DNA of 64,000 nt, from the NCBI GenBank assembly GCA_963920525.1, contig OY986435.1, positions 222,185,899-222,249,898 of the forward strand, given 5' to 3'. The position numbers were made by a program, and so were the translations under genes. Below the pieces are notes generated by a model. That model saw only the letters and a list, made by a program, of their open reading frames with translations, was not told where the DNA came from and did no database searches. Positions 12,356 to 22,904 of the stretch are shown here, piece after piece (position 1 is the first letter of the stretch; each line of letters starts with the position of its first letter). The stretch comes from Dichetophora obliterata (taxonomy: Eukaryota; Arthropoda; Insecta; Diptera; Sciomyzidae).

Positions 12356-14071
12356 CTAGCTGAACCCGGTGTGCTTCGCTACCCCCTCGTATAAAATAAA
12401 ATTAAAAGTATTTATATATTTACAAAAATTTATTTATTTAATTTTATTATTGCAATGCTTCGCCTCTTTTTTTGTTGTAAACCAATTAGAATTCAGCACT
12501 GAATTGCATGTAATTTGCTTTATGCTCCCCCTTTTTATTTTTAGACCAATTCAAAAGCAGCAATTACACAATCAGCTGTTTCGCAGTCAGTTGTGGGAGA
12601 ATGAGAATGGGGTTACCCCACTCTCTGTTTTAATTAACACGTTTTATAAAATCAGCTGTTTTGAAGATAGTGGTGGAAGAAAGAGAATGGGGCTACCCCA
12701 CTATTTTAATTAATTTGTATTTTAAATTTGTGGTAAAGCCGTTAATAAACGTGTAAAAAAGTAGGTGCAGAAGTGTGCATGGTCGAAAAATATTATCATG
12801 TAATAAGTATTCCTGAGTCAAAGCTGAACGCTGTGAAAATTTAAGATCGGTTATCAGGTCCAGCCTCCAATATATCGCAAACAAAGGGGCGTGCTCCACC
12901 CACTTTTCTTTTGGTACGTATTTCTATTCATGCCAATACCATATATAGCAAATACTGCCGCCGTTGGTCAAAAAATGCCCAAGATATGACGATTTTAAAT
13001 TTTGGGTTTTATGGGCGAGGCCACGCCCCTTCGTCCACTCACAAATTTATATAGTCAAGAATTTATTATTTCGTAAGAATATCCTATTGTGAAAATTTAA
13101 TGACGATCGGTCCAGTAGTTAAGACTACATTGCGATTTTTAATTTTACTAAAAAGGGGCGTGGTCCCACCCACTTTTCTCCTGGTACGTATTCCTAATTA
13201 TGCCAATACCATATGTACCAAACAGCATCAACGTAGGTCAAAAAATGCCCAAAATATGGCGATTTAAATTTTTGGGTTATATAGGCAGTGCCACGCCCCT
13301 TTGTCCAATAAAAACTTCATATAGCCTATTATTCTTTCCAGAGTCATAGTAAAATGCTGTGAAAGTTTCAGGAAGATCGGTCCAAGGGTTTGGCCTCCTA
13401 TAAAGCACAAACAAACAAACAAACAGACAGACAGACATTCATTTTTATATATATAGATTGAAAGTAGATTAATTATAATTAAAGTTGAATGGGGCGAAAA
13501 AGGGGGATTTGGTAATAAAAAAATCTATGGCTACCTTACCTGTAGATAAAAAGTATATAAAACTAGGTAAATACATATTACAAAAAAAGTATTTTGTATA
13601 GCAAACATTGTTAGTGGTATAAGTAAGTATCTGAATTTAAAAAAGGGGGCGGTGAAGTGGATGTGGTTCATAGTAATATAGCGACGTTAACAGTATTAAG
13701 AGCAATATACTACCAAATAAAAAATAATCCGTTGGAAGGAACAAATTTGTACAGAGAACAAAAAGTTGAAAACTTAAATTTGGCGTGAAAGGGGGCGTGG
13801 CGTATGAAATGGTTATTTTTACCTCGCCTGAAGTATAATGTGTATACAATTTGAAGTAAATCTGTTAAAAACTATATGGGAGCAATTACATAATTAAAAA
13901 AAAGTGAGCGTAAAAGTGGGCGTGGTCGAAAAAAGTACTCTATTCATCATGCCAGAGTTCCAGTTAAATGCTGTGAAAATTTCAGGAAGATCGGTCCAGA
14001 GGTTTGGTCTCCTATAAGGTACAAACAAACAAACAAATAAACAAACACACATTCCATTTTATATATATAGA
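12356..14071 (-). mobile_element. Helitron with two 5' ends
   Basis: On the minus strand the 3' end is a GC-rich segment (GAAGCACACCGGGTTCAG) followed by CTAG (complement at 12356-12359). The 5' end starts TCTATATATATAAAATGGAA (complement ending at 14071). The flanking LINE coding (ATA before, TTT after) rejoins exactly, as expected for insertion between A and T with no duplication. A second start of the same type, TCTATATATATAAAAATGAA, lies inside (complement ending at 13459). Each is followed by a (TGTT)n or (TGTC)n run and a phrase like GGACCGATCTTCCTGAAA. No Rep/helicase coding is present, so it is non-autonomous. Confidence 0.7.
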
Positions 14072-15280
14072 TTTAACAAATCTCTGCTCCAAGGATCTTT
14101 TTCATCGTATTGGAAGATATCTCACCTAACACCAATATATAAAAATGGCGATAAAAGGTCTGTTGAAAACTATAGAGGAATCGCCATATTATCGGCTAAT
14201 CCAAAATTGTTCGAAAAAATTATATGCGCAAAACTAACATCTATTATAAATCCTTTACTCAATGAACAGCAACATGGTTTCCGTTAAGGTAGATCAACCA
14301 CAACAAATCTAATGACTATGATCTCTGATGTTTTAAGTAAAATGGAAAAAGGACATCAAGTGGAGGCAATATACACCGACTTTAGCAAAGCTTTTGATCG
14401 AGTCGATCATGAAATCTTGGCTTCCAAATTGGAAAAGATTGGTATTTCAGGATCTTTGCTCAGTTGGCTGAAGTCCTATCTCCACGAAAGGTCTCAGTTC
14501 GTAAAATTTAAAGGTACCTTATCTAAACAGATTTTAGTTACATCCGGCGTACCACAAGGTAGTCACCTTGGTCCACTTCTCTTTAATATTTTTATCTCAG
14601 ACCTATCTGATATTCTTTGCGATATCCCACATCTAATGTATGCAGACGACCTAAAAATGTACCATGTTATTAAATCGGAAACAGATGTAATTTACTTACT
14701 GTCGAAACTGTCATCTCTTGAGCACTGGTGCAATCAAAATAAACTTTATCTTAATGTTAAGAAATGCTGCGTAATAACCTTCTCCCGTAAAAATTTGGTA
14801 ACAAACAACAGTTACTTCCTCAATAGCATTGAACTTAAAAGAGTCAACCATTTTGTTGATCTTGGTGTAGTCTTGGACAACAATTTGCGTTTTAACTTAC
14901 ATTATGATAAAATTGTATCTAGGGCCAGCAAACTACTCGGTTTTATAAAACGGCGTGCAAAAGAGTTCAAAAATGTTTGGGTCACGAAGGCGTTAGTGCG
15001 CCCTATTCTTGAAGTTGGACGCATTATTTGGAATCCTGCTTTCGAATCACACAGTGAAAGACTTGAATATATTCAAAAGCAATTTCTGCTTTTTGCGCTT
15101 AGGGACACGTATAACCCCCGTGAGTACAATATATTGCCACCTTATGATTTTAGGCTTAGCCTTCTGAATTTAATGCGCCTTTCAACAAGAAGGACTTTAC
15201 TTAGTTCATGTTTTACCTTCGATATCTTTAACGGTGTTGTTGATAGCGAGTATATATCAAGATACGATTTAATGATCTGA
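14072..15280 (+). pseudogene. LINE ORF2, reverse transcriptase part
   Basis: Coding resumes at 14072 in the frame broken at 11713. Visible polymerase motifs are LTPIYKNGDKRSVENYRGIA near 14120, NEQQHGFR near 14265, IYTDFSKAFDRVDHE (first catalytic Asp), SGVPQGSHLGPLLFNIF near 14545, and MYADDLKMYH (YADD, the catalytic pair) near 14638. From Met at 14312 it is open to the stop at 15278-15280 (322 residues). Just upstream a TAA at 14285-14287 replaces a sense codon between HGFR and GRSTT. The C-terminal section looks complete. The enzyme would nick target DNA and copy its RNA in place, but this copy is dead. Confidence 0.8.
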
Positions 15281-15920
15281 TCAGACATACACGGCATACA
15301 CGACTATTAAATTAATATCAACATCACACTGTCCACGCAAGAAATGAGCCGATAAATAGGTGCTGTAGAGAATTCAATAATATCAGCGAGTACTATTTAC
15401 CCCCTATGTCTAAATTAACTTTTAAGAAAAATCTTTCCAAGTCCCTATTTCCGTCATAATACGTTCCTTCAAGCAACTAGGTTTGAAATCTTAATCTATA
15501 ATTAAGCATGCCCTCTCCAAATCTTTTTTCCCTACTAAAAGCCCAATAATCCTGCGCTTTTCATTTATTGTCCTTTTAGACATTAAGAATGAAATGCTAA
15601 GATAATAAATAGCCAGTCCAATTCCCTATTACCTTCTCAGATCTCTCCTATTCTTATCAAATAAAATTCTTAGCTATATTACTATGTATAAAATATGTTA
15701 GCATGTAAGTTCCTTTTCTTTTTCTTTTCTTCTCTCTTTTTCTTGTTGACGTGTTATTGAATTCATGTCGATCAGGTGGGCGGATTACGCCCACATTGAT
15801 TTGCATATCTTCGAACACTAAAACAAGGAAATGGGAGAAAGAAAAAAAAAAGAAAAAAATAAACAAACCTGTTAGAATAAGTAAATTGCCTTGCTTGGCC
15901 AATAAATAAATAAATAAAAC
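15281..15920 (+). other. LINE 3' UTR and tail
   Basis: Non-coding, with a pyrimidine-rich stretch at 15710-15740 and the terminal repeat AATAAATAAATAAATAAAA at about 15900-15920. After it hAT coding resumes. Confidence 0.6.
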
Positions 15921-16517
15921 AGCTCATCAAGTCACAGCTAAGGCATTCTTTAAACTTATTATCGAACGACTGTCAAAATTTGGAATTGAGCCCGAAAATA
16001 TTTTGGGCCAGGGTTATGATGGTGCTGCTGTAATGAGTGGTCGATTAGGTGAACTGTAGAATTTGATACAGGACTTTTTCAATCGAACAATTTTAAAGGT
16101 TCATTCCGAAATCGTGAAAAAAAAATTATGACTCCCGACTTTTCTTCGACCAAATAAAAAAATTAGATGATTTTTTCAGTCGCTTCAAAGTTAAAAAAAA
16201 AATGTACGAACAGACCACAGTTTCTCTGCTTTCCGAGCAAGCTCTGCTTTCCGCTGTCAGTACATTACAAGGCAATTGTTGTAATTCAAAATGACTTCGA
16301 TCAAATTCTCAACTCATTGATAAGAATGAAGGAAGATACCGGACACTTCATCTTTTTCAAGACACCGGAATTTCATCTTGGTGCAAATGAAATGCTTTTA
16401 GCTGTTAGACTGAAGGGATTTCTTGCAAAATATTGGGAATAATAGAAACAGCAAACAAAACTTTGCTAACATGAACTTTGCTAAATGAAAGTGATCTTTG
16501 CAATGAGTCTGCATTAA
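15921..16517 (+). pseudogene. hAT transposase, middle part
   Basis: Directly after the LINE tail the reading AHQVTAKAFFKLIIERL leads into ILGQGYDGAAVMSG near 15998. This is the GQGYDGA motif of the DUF4371/hAT catalytic core, where the second catalytic Asp sits. A TAG stop follows at 16057, then several frame changes. A later open piece (16318-16442) contains FHLGANEMLLAVRLKGFL, which would fit the all-alpha region. It is cut at 16518 by a Harbinger-like MITE; possible remnants after 17264 are too decayed to place. Confidence 0.6.
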
Positions 16518-17260
16518 CACAGTAAGGCTATTCACAGTTTAAGCGTACTTTTAACAAATCGTATTTATAGCATTTGTTATTGTTCAAACTGTGAGCACCT
16601 CGCCATGTGACTGTCGTATTAAAAAATTATGCAACCCTGTGATGTATGTGATTATGCGGCTGTAGACAGAGCATAAAAATACGAGGTACAAAAAACGCGT
16701 CCAAGGGCTACTTTTATTTAAGCGTGCCTGCGTATTTGCGTTTGTATGCAAAACAACAACAAAGCAAAATACGCTTTCGTAAATTGGCGTACAAATAGCA
16801 AATCGTACAAATAGCAGACCAGCGTATTCAAACTGTGAATAGCCTTAGTGTCTACAGTGTCTTGCTTGCATGCGAACTGTTAAATAGAATTTCATGATAT
16901 CCAGATTTCATGCTATTATATTTAGGTGGGCACTTCAACTCATGAAATTTCATTTCTAAATTGCTTATTAAAGTTTATTAAATTCATAATTTCATTCATT
17001 CGTCATTCCATTTCATGTTATTTCACTTTTTTAATGCTATTGCAATATTTTTTGCTTGAAAGGTTCTTAAAAGTGCACACACTTACATATATTACTGAAA
17101 AGTGACAACTCATCTCATGAAATATATCTCAAGAAATATTTCAAGAGATAAATTTCATGATATGAGCGATTTCATGAGCAGTACTACACTTGCGATGTTG
17201 CTCAATAAATTCAATTTGACAGTTCGCATGCAATAAAATAATGCAAGTGTAGACACTGTG
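16518..17260. mobile_element. Harbinger-like MITE with TAA duplication, containing another MITE
   Basis: The left end is CACAGTAGTGTCTACA (continuing past the nested MITE) and the right end, reversed, CACAGTGTCTACACTT. Both continue into GCATGCGAACTGT. TAA flanks both sides (16515-16517 and 17261-17263). Inside are many ATTTCATGA-type inverted phrases. Confidence 0.65.
16525..16845. mobile_element. MITE with AGGCTATTCACAGTTT ends, nested
   Basis: The ends AGGCTATTCACAGTTT and their complement are flanked by TA (16523-16524 and 16846-16847). It sits eight bases inside the element above and is younger. Its terminal word shares TATTCAC with the MITEs at 3664 and 59034. Confidence 0.75.
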
Positions 17261-17702
17261 TAAGGCGCATTTATTATGAAATAATTGACACAATTATTTC
17301 AGAAATTGATCAACGTATTGAGAAAAATAATGACGACTTAAAAGCTGTTAACAACTTTTAAGCATAAATTTTAAATTCGATGCATTGCAACCATTAAATA
17401 AAATTAAATTGTCGTTCCTAGAAGAATTTGCCTTTGTCAAAACTTTAGTGACCAACGAAAAATGCAAACCTTTATCGCATGTCAAAATCAAGAATAGATT
17501 CGATACGGCGATCCTCAATGACCGATTAACGATTGCGTGGTTTTATGTTCCTTGGTTTGAAAAGAAACGATTGTGTTCATTGCATTGCAAGTAGATGTTA
17601 TCTATGAATAAATAGTTATTAATTTTCTTGAAAAGTCAGCTCCCCCAAAAACTTGCTCAGCGCCCCCAAGTAATCGTTCCTGGCTACGGCCGTGAAAAGT
17701 TT

Positions 17703-18074
17703 CTATGAAAACGGTAAATCTCTTTAAATTCAGTTTAATTTCATACTCTCAGTTTGAAATTTAAGGTGATACTGCACGTTGGAAAAAAAAATTCTCAAAT
17801 TAGAACATTTACTGCATTATTTTGTATGACGAAGCAGCACGCCAACGACAAGCAAGACACGAGAAGCAATACTTTTTTCCATACGTGCTTGTCGTTAGTG
17901 TGCATTTTCGTTATACAGAATAAAGCAGTTATTGTGGAAAGACTATAATAAAGCGCCTTTTGTACATTAACAGTTAGGGTTAATGTTTGCTCACTACCTT
18001 ACAAACACTTGGTAGCATTTCGACCGCATGCGATACTAGTATTTACAAATGCATGAAATGAAGTGCGGACTCAC
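17703..18074 (-). other. Intron sequence next to the FAAH2-like exon
   Basis: On the minus strand this is the start of the first coding intron, opening with GTGAGT at 18074. I see no second exon or other gene in it. Confidence 0.5.
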
Positions 18075-18251
18075 CTTTTGGGTGCGGATCATTTTGGCCA
18101 AATCCACGGCGGGTACCTCCAGCAGATGACTCCGTATGGGTGGCAGTTTTTTCCGATTCACTTTGATGTTGGTATAGCGACTATAGGGTACAACAAACCA
18201 ACTGAAGACAATCATGGCCGACCGCAGGAAGCGCCGCATGATGTACCCCAT
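18075..18251 (-). CDS. First coding exon of a fatty-acid amide hydrolase (FAAH2-like) gene
   Basis: The minus-strand exon encodes 59 residues starting MGYIMRRFLRSAM. It has an N-terminal hydrophobic membrane anchor (IVFSWFVVPYS), then LPPIRSHLLEVPAVDLAKMI. The PPI-x-(2)-LL-x(5)-DLAK-x-IR pattern is the entry to the amidase-signature domain in insect and vertebrate FAAH2 proteins. The exon ends AAAAG followed by GTGAGT, a strong splice donor at 18074. The Met at 18251 is chosen because a likely splice acceptor (TTTGTTCCAG, ending at 18256) lies just upstream, so the 5' UTR is probably on another exon. FAAH2 enzymes hydrolyse fatty-acid amides with a Ser-Ser-Lys triad; that part lies on exons outside the window (below position 1). 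Confidence 0.7.
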
Positions 18252-19560
18252 AATCCTGGAACAAAGTAACACCGCAATTTTGATGGTTTTTTATTAAAAA
18301 CTGGATCACAAAAGAGTTTTAAAGAATTTATATGTGTGTTTGTGTTGGTTTTTATATAAAACAGTTAAATGCAATTTAAAAATCGAAGTCACACACGTAC
18401 ACGCACATTTGGAGTAGAGTAAGTTTGAAGTGCACAAATATAGCGACACCAAATGGCAGCGGTCAGTTGTGGTCAATTATATGGTGTGGCTGCAACAGCA
18501 GCAGCAACGACAACAACAACAACTACAACAATTGCTGTTGTTGTTGTAGTTGTTGTGCACACATCTACAGGCAAGGCAACAAGATATTGTGCAATAGCAC
18601 ATTAACAGCAACTACTTCACCAACAACAAAAACAAGAACAACTGCAACAATTTGGAAATTGCAAAATGTTGCATAAAATAAGGCGTGGAGAGAGGGGTCA
18701 GAACCAGGCGGGTCAGAGCAAGCAAGATTTTTACTCATTCAAGTTTTGATGGTCAATATTGAAAGATTTTTTTTAAATTCATTTAAAACTTTATAAATTC
18801 ATTATTTAAGATAAATAAATAAATCCAATATGAAATGTTTTTTTCACCACTTTTTAAACTGGTTTCTCATCTTGCCCTTCTTGCACATATTTAATCTACA
18901 ATCTCTGTTTTGATTTTTGTTCTTTTTTTAGATTTCGATTCACTTTTTGTTGTTGAAAAAAAACATTACAAAAATGTAAGCAAGGCTTTAATACCAGTTG
19001 CGTTTGCGCAATGTAGTTATGTTATATTTTGTATGTTTTGCTTCGTTTATTTATTAATTTTTATTTTTTAACTCGCTTTTTACTTTTGTCTCAATTTTAA
19101 CTACACTTTTGGCTTGGCATTTGGTTTCAGCAGTATTTTTATTTTATTTATTTTTGTTTTTTTTAAGCATCCAGCAGCAAGAAAAACTATTCGACAATCA
19201 ACGCAGCCGTTCGCACCAACTGTAATCGTCGAATTACAGCGCACAAATAACATCTATAGCTCGTTGTTCAGATAGTTAAAGCTTGAGTTGGACAGACGCG
19301 CGCTCACTCAAGCTCAGTGTGAGCTTCGCTCTTCTATGCTCTACTTGCTGCTATTTTAGTGGCACATGAATTAAGTTTGATTTTAAGCCAAGTTTTTATT
19401 TTTTTTTTAATTTTAAGAAAGAAACACAAAAATGGTTAAGCTTTAAACTTTGACTTGCGTGTGATTCAAACTTCGAGCATGTCGCTGCGAGCAAGCTAAC
19501 CACTTAGCTAAACGATGCATTAAGCTGCAACTTAATGCTCTACATTTTATCGTCTCTTAA
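18252..19560 (-). promoter_or_regulatory. Probable 5' region of the FAAH2-like gene
   Basis: This stretch lacks recognisable transposons and has mixed composition. It holds a CAA/CAG and GTT microsatellite at about 18490-18560, in which ACAACAACTACAACA pairs with TGTTGTAGTTGTTGT, and a GC-richer patch at 19190-19340. A 5' non-coding exon and promoter are expected here, but I cannot place the transcription start. Confidence 0.3.
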
Positions 19561-21150
19561 TAAATCGCAACACGTGAAAAGTGAATATTTTTAAAAAAAC
19601 TAGTAAAACTTGGATGAGTCCCGTAGGCAGCACTTTCCAATGAGGGAGTTTGGGGTTGTTTGATTAAAAATGTATTAGTAGCAATATGGTTTTAAAAGTA
19701 CCCAGATGAAAAACAAAGCAGGCCTGCCGATGCACAGTGCGCTTTTTCGATTTTCATTTCATTTAATTATTCAGTCTTATGGAGTTACAAATATCCTTAC
19801 AGACTACAAAATTATAACAAAAATTATAAATAATTGAATAGTGGAATCATACATTAACATTTGTAGTTAAACTCAAAATACACTATTATTAACAGCATTT
19901 TTAAAGATATTTTTTGATGCAGTCAAGGCTGTCCGCAAGATTTGTTCTAGGGGGGGAGGGGGGAAAAGGCATGACATAAAGAAAATGTAACCTATAAAAT
20001 TCTAAAAAACATGTTTACTATTCGTTGCAAAGTTCAAACTTTAATGGGAATCAATCCACTTTAGGCTACTAACCTGTTGCTGCGGAAACTATTTCGAATT
20101 CCAGTTCGAAAAGAAGAATTGATTTGATTTCATACTTAACGACATGTTAATTTTATTTTGAATAACAGTTTTGTGTTATTGTAAAGTTGTTTTGGACATT
20201 TTTGTAATCATTGAGTGGCGAATGATTGGGTGAAATAAGGTAAAGGTCGTTCGTTTAACAGTATTAGTTGTGTCACGCAAAGCAACAACCGTTCAAAATT
20301 TAGGTGGAGTTTCTTATGCTTTGGCTTTGAGTCTTGTTTGATCACATTCGATAAGATTGATTCGATGACTGGTACCTGATGTTTAGTTAAAAATTTTTGT
20401 TGGAAATTTAACAAAATTAGTTTTGGAAATTGTTATACGAGCACCAAAATTTCTTGTTAAAATTTTTACTTTAAACTTTAGAAACTTATATTACTTTTAT
20501 CTCTTTGCTATATGATAAAAAAAAATCATTGATTATTGCTAGCAATATTACATATCTAGCTACAATGTCGTGAAAAAGGTAACCCCTTTTAAGGGGTTAA
20601 CATAGCATTAAGTAAAGGTAGTCAAAAACCTGTCCTTAATTCTGTCTTTATTGCTTTCGGAGAATGCGAAATTTAAATTAATGGCGGGTCATAAAACGCC
20701 TGTAAGACTGTTTTAAGTACTATTTTTTTAACATTCCTTGACCTAAGACGACTGGAATTAAAGCGAAATAATAAAGGGTGTTATTTGCACACTTAGCTAG
20801 AGTTAATGTGACTTCAAGTCTGCGTTTAAAATAGCCATTAAATGCTTTCGTATTTGCAAATGAACTTTGGAATATCTGAGGCAAGCAAACGGAAATCAAC
20901 TCAAGATTGAAAATGAATATTAACTAAATATTTAGAATTGAGAAAAAAAAAGTCCCTGTCATCGTGATGTAACTAGACTTAGGGTTAAAATAAAATTGAT
21001 TGAGAGAAAAATATTAGATGAAGTGAAGAGAAAAGCGAAAGCCGTTTATATGTTTTTAATTGATATTAAATCATTATACACAGAGGGAAAAAGCATTCCT
21101 GCAATACAATATATAATTTTTAAGTTTATATAACTTATAATCAAACTTTT
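19561..21150. other. No recognised gene
   Basis: A+T-rich DNA with no coding similarity and no terminal repeats. A G-run (about 19950-19965) is the only conspicuous local feature. Confidence 0.4.
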
Positions 21151-21159
21151 AAATAACTC

Positions 21160-22080
21160 CGCAAACCAAAGTTTCCGAATTTGTCTGAATTCCGATTTGT
21201 TCGTAACTATTTCGAGAATTCTTAACATATTCGTAACTATTTCGCAACACTAATTTCGGAACATTTCCGAATAATTCGAAAGAGTTCCGAAATCAAATTT
21301 TCAAATTAGAATTGTGAGGTGTTTATAATATTTCGAGTTGAAAAAAATTGGTAGGCCTATGATGAATGAGCCTAGCGGCATTTTAAATAATTTTCCATTT
21401 GTAAAATAAATTAATTTTAAACAACATTTTCTTTAAAACAGATGATACAAAATATGGTTCTTATTTTAATTTTTACAGATGCAAATACAAACGACATGTC
21501 AGATTCACACTTACATATGTTCCGTAGAAGTAGTTGCAAAGGATCTGTAATTTTTGGCATGTCATTTACACGAAACATATAGTCTGGGGCATCTTAAGCC
21601 CTAACTAAACTTTGATTCGAAATTGTTATCTTATTTTGTATTACATACGGTACAAAAATCATTAAGAGATCGTTGCAAATTTTATTCTTCATTTCGTTAC
21701 GAATTCGGTGCTACAATTCGTTAAGAAATTGTAATGAATTTGTAAGGAATTCGTTACGAAAACGATTGTTCAATTGCTTACGAATTTGTTACGAAATCGA
21801 TACGTCAATTCTTTACGAATTTGTTACGAATTCGTTACGAATACGATACTCCAATTCGTTACGAATACGATACTCCAATTCTTTACGAATTTGTTACGAA
21901 TTCGTTACTAAAATTCCTTCCGAATTCGTTACAATTCGTTACAATTCGTTACGAATTTGTGTCAACCCCTCCATACGATTGTCGTTGTTAAATCGGAACG
22001 AATTCGGATGCCGAACTCGGAGTAATTTCGGAAAATTCGTAACGAATTTGTTACGAATTCGGAAACTTTGGTTTACTGGG
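21160..22080. mobile_element. MULE-type MITE with perfect 9-base duplication
   Basis: AAATAACTC flanks both sides (21151-21159 and 22081-22089), the 9-base duplication expected of Mutator-like elements. The left end is CGCAAACCAAAGTTTCCGAA and the right, reversed, CCCAGTAAACCAAAGTTTCC. The right half (21660-22075) is a chain of TTCGTTACGAATT phrases. A stray copy of the terminal word, CCCAGCAAACCAAAGTTTCC, lies outside at 22137. There is no transposase; the open frame at 21673-22086 is only the repeat. Confidence 0.8.
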
Positions 22081-22590
22081 AAATAACTCGAGTTACGGTA
22101 TGCATTCAGATTGTGTGAGTGAACCTCATTACATTACCCAGCAAACCAAAGTTTCCGAATTCGTGCTCCAAGAGGCGGTCACTATATATAAATGTTTTCA
22201 CGCCCACTTTTACCGCCCACAAATCAATATCTTTATATATAAAAAGCAAAACGATGTGTTGTGTCTGGCTGTGTGATATCTATAGACTCCAAAACTACTA
22301 AACCGATTGACCTGAAATTTTGGCAGTCGATTTGTTTCAGGTACGAGATGGTTGAGGAAAAATTTTTGCCACACCCCCCTTAACCGCCCCCAAATCAATA
22401 AGAATGTTATATTTCAGTCATAAGGCTAAAATTTTGTAATTAATTATGTACGGTTACTGTCAACAACTGTACTAAAAATGGGTTTCCACGCCCCCTTTTA
22501 CCGCCTACAAATAAATGAAAATTGTTTATTTCAGACGCTTTTGGTGGTATAAGACTTAAATTTGGTACTTTGGTTTGTGTAGTTACTGAC

Positions 22591-22760
22591 TGTTAGCGAA
22601 TTTTACGTAATAGCGGATTTGAACTTACTTTCGATTTTGCGGGCGAATTGTCTAATAATTTGCGAGATAAGAAAAACACGTGCGGTTAAAACGACAGACC
22701 TTTATTCAACTAATATAAAAGTATACTATAAAAAAGAGTGTTGCCAGATTGGCGCGAACA
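22591..22760 (-). repeat. 3' LTR of the BEL/Pao element (170 bases)
   Basis: On the minus strand it starts TGTTCGCGCCAATC and ends TCGCTAACA, the expected TG...CA limits. It carries a TATA-like stretch (TATAGTATACTTTTATATTA) and an AATAAA signal soon after. It is identical to the 5' copy. Confidence 0.95.
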
Positions 22761-22773
22761 TTCCGGCCGCCTT
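22761..22773 (-). other. Polypurine tract of the BEL/Pao element
   Basis: On the minus strand AAGGCGGCCGGAA stands directly before the 3' LTR, where plus-strand DNA synthesis would be primed. Confidence 0.7.
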
Positions 22774-22904
22774 GAACGGCTTAGTTTAGTTCAAAACTAA
22801 AACAAAATATTTTAATATTAAGTGTTACAAATCAAATTTTCAAGGAAACCAAAAAACAATTGTAGTTAATTCATTTTACATTACATTAAACGATAAGCAA
22901 AAAT

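Larger units (their letters stand above)
9870..15920 (+). mobile_element. LINE (Jockey/CR1-like) retrotransposon, itself interrupted
   Basis: Plus-strand non-LTR element with endonuclease (from about 10260), linker and reverse transcriptase (to 15280), followed by a 3' UTR that ends in (AATA)n at 15900-15920. It entered the hAT element: hAT coding resumes directly after the tail. Its own coding is cut at ATGCCTTTATATATAATA by a hAT MITE (11713-12345) and a Helitron (12356-14071). The 5' end is uncertain. Confidence 0.7.
9119..17694 (+). mobile_element. Old hAT element (TTF/ZMYM1-like) split by later insertions
   Basis: The ends are CATGGCCGTAGCCA at 9119 and TGGCTACGGCCGTG ending at 17694, inverted copies with one mismatch. 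The flanking 8-base words aaaagact (9111-9118) and aaaagttt (17695-17702) agree at six positions. Removing the LINE and the MITEs leaves under 2 kb, coding on the plus strand for a zinc finger of the TTF type and parts of a hAT transposase. All later insertions in this stretch are younger than this element. Confidence 0.65.

Noticed and set aside
21673..22086. 137-codon open frame with repeating NSLRIRY-type words
   Set aside because: It is a translation of the TTCGTTACGAATT repeats in the MULE-type MITE and crosses the element's end.
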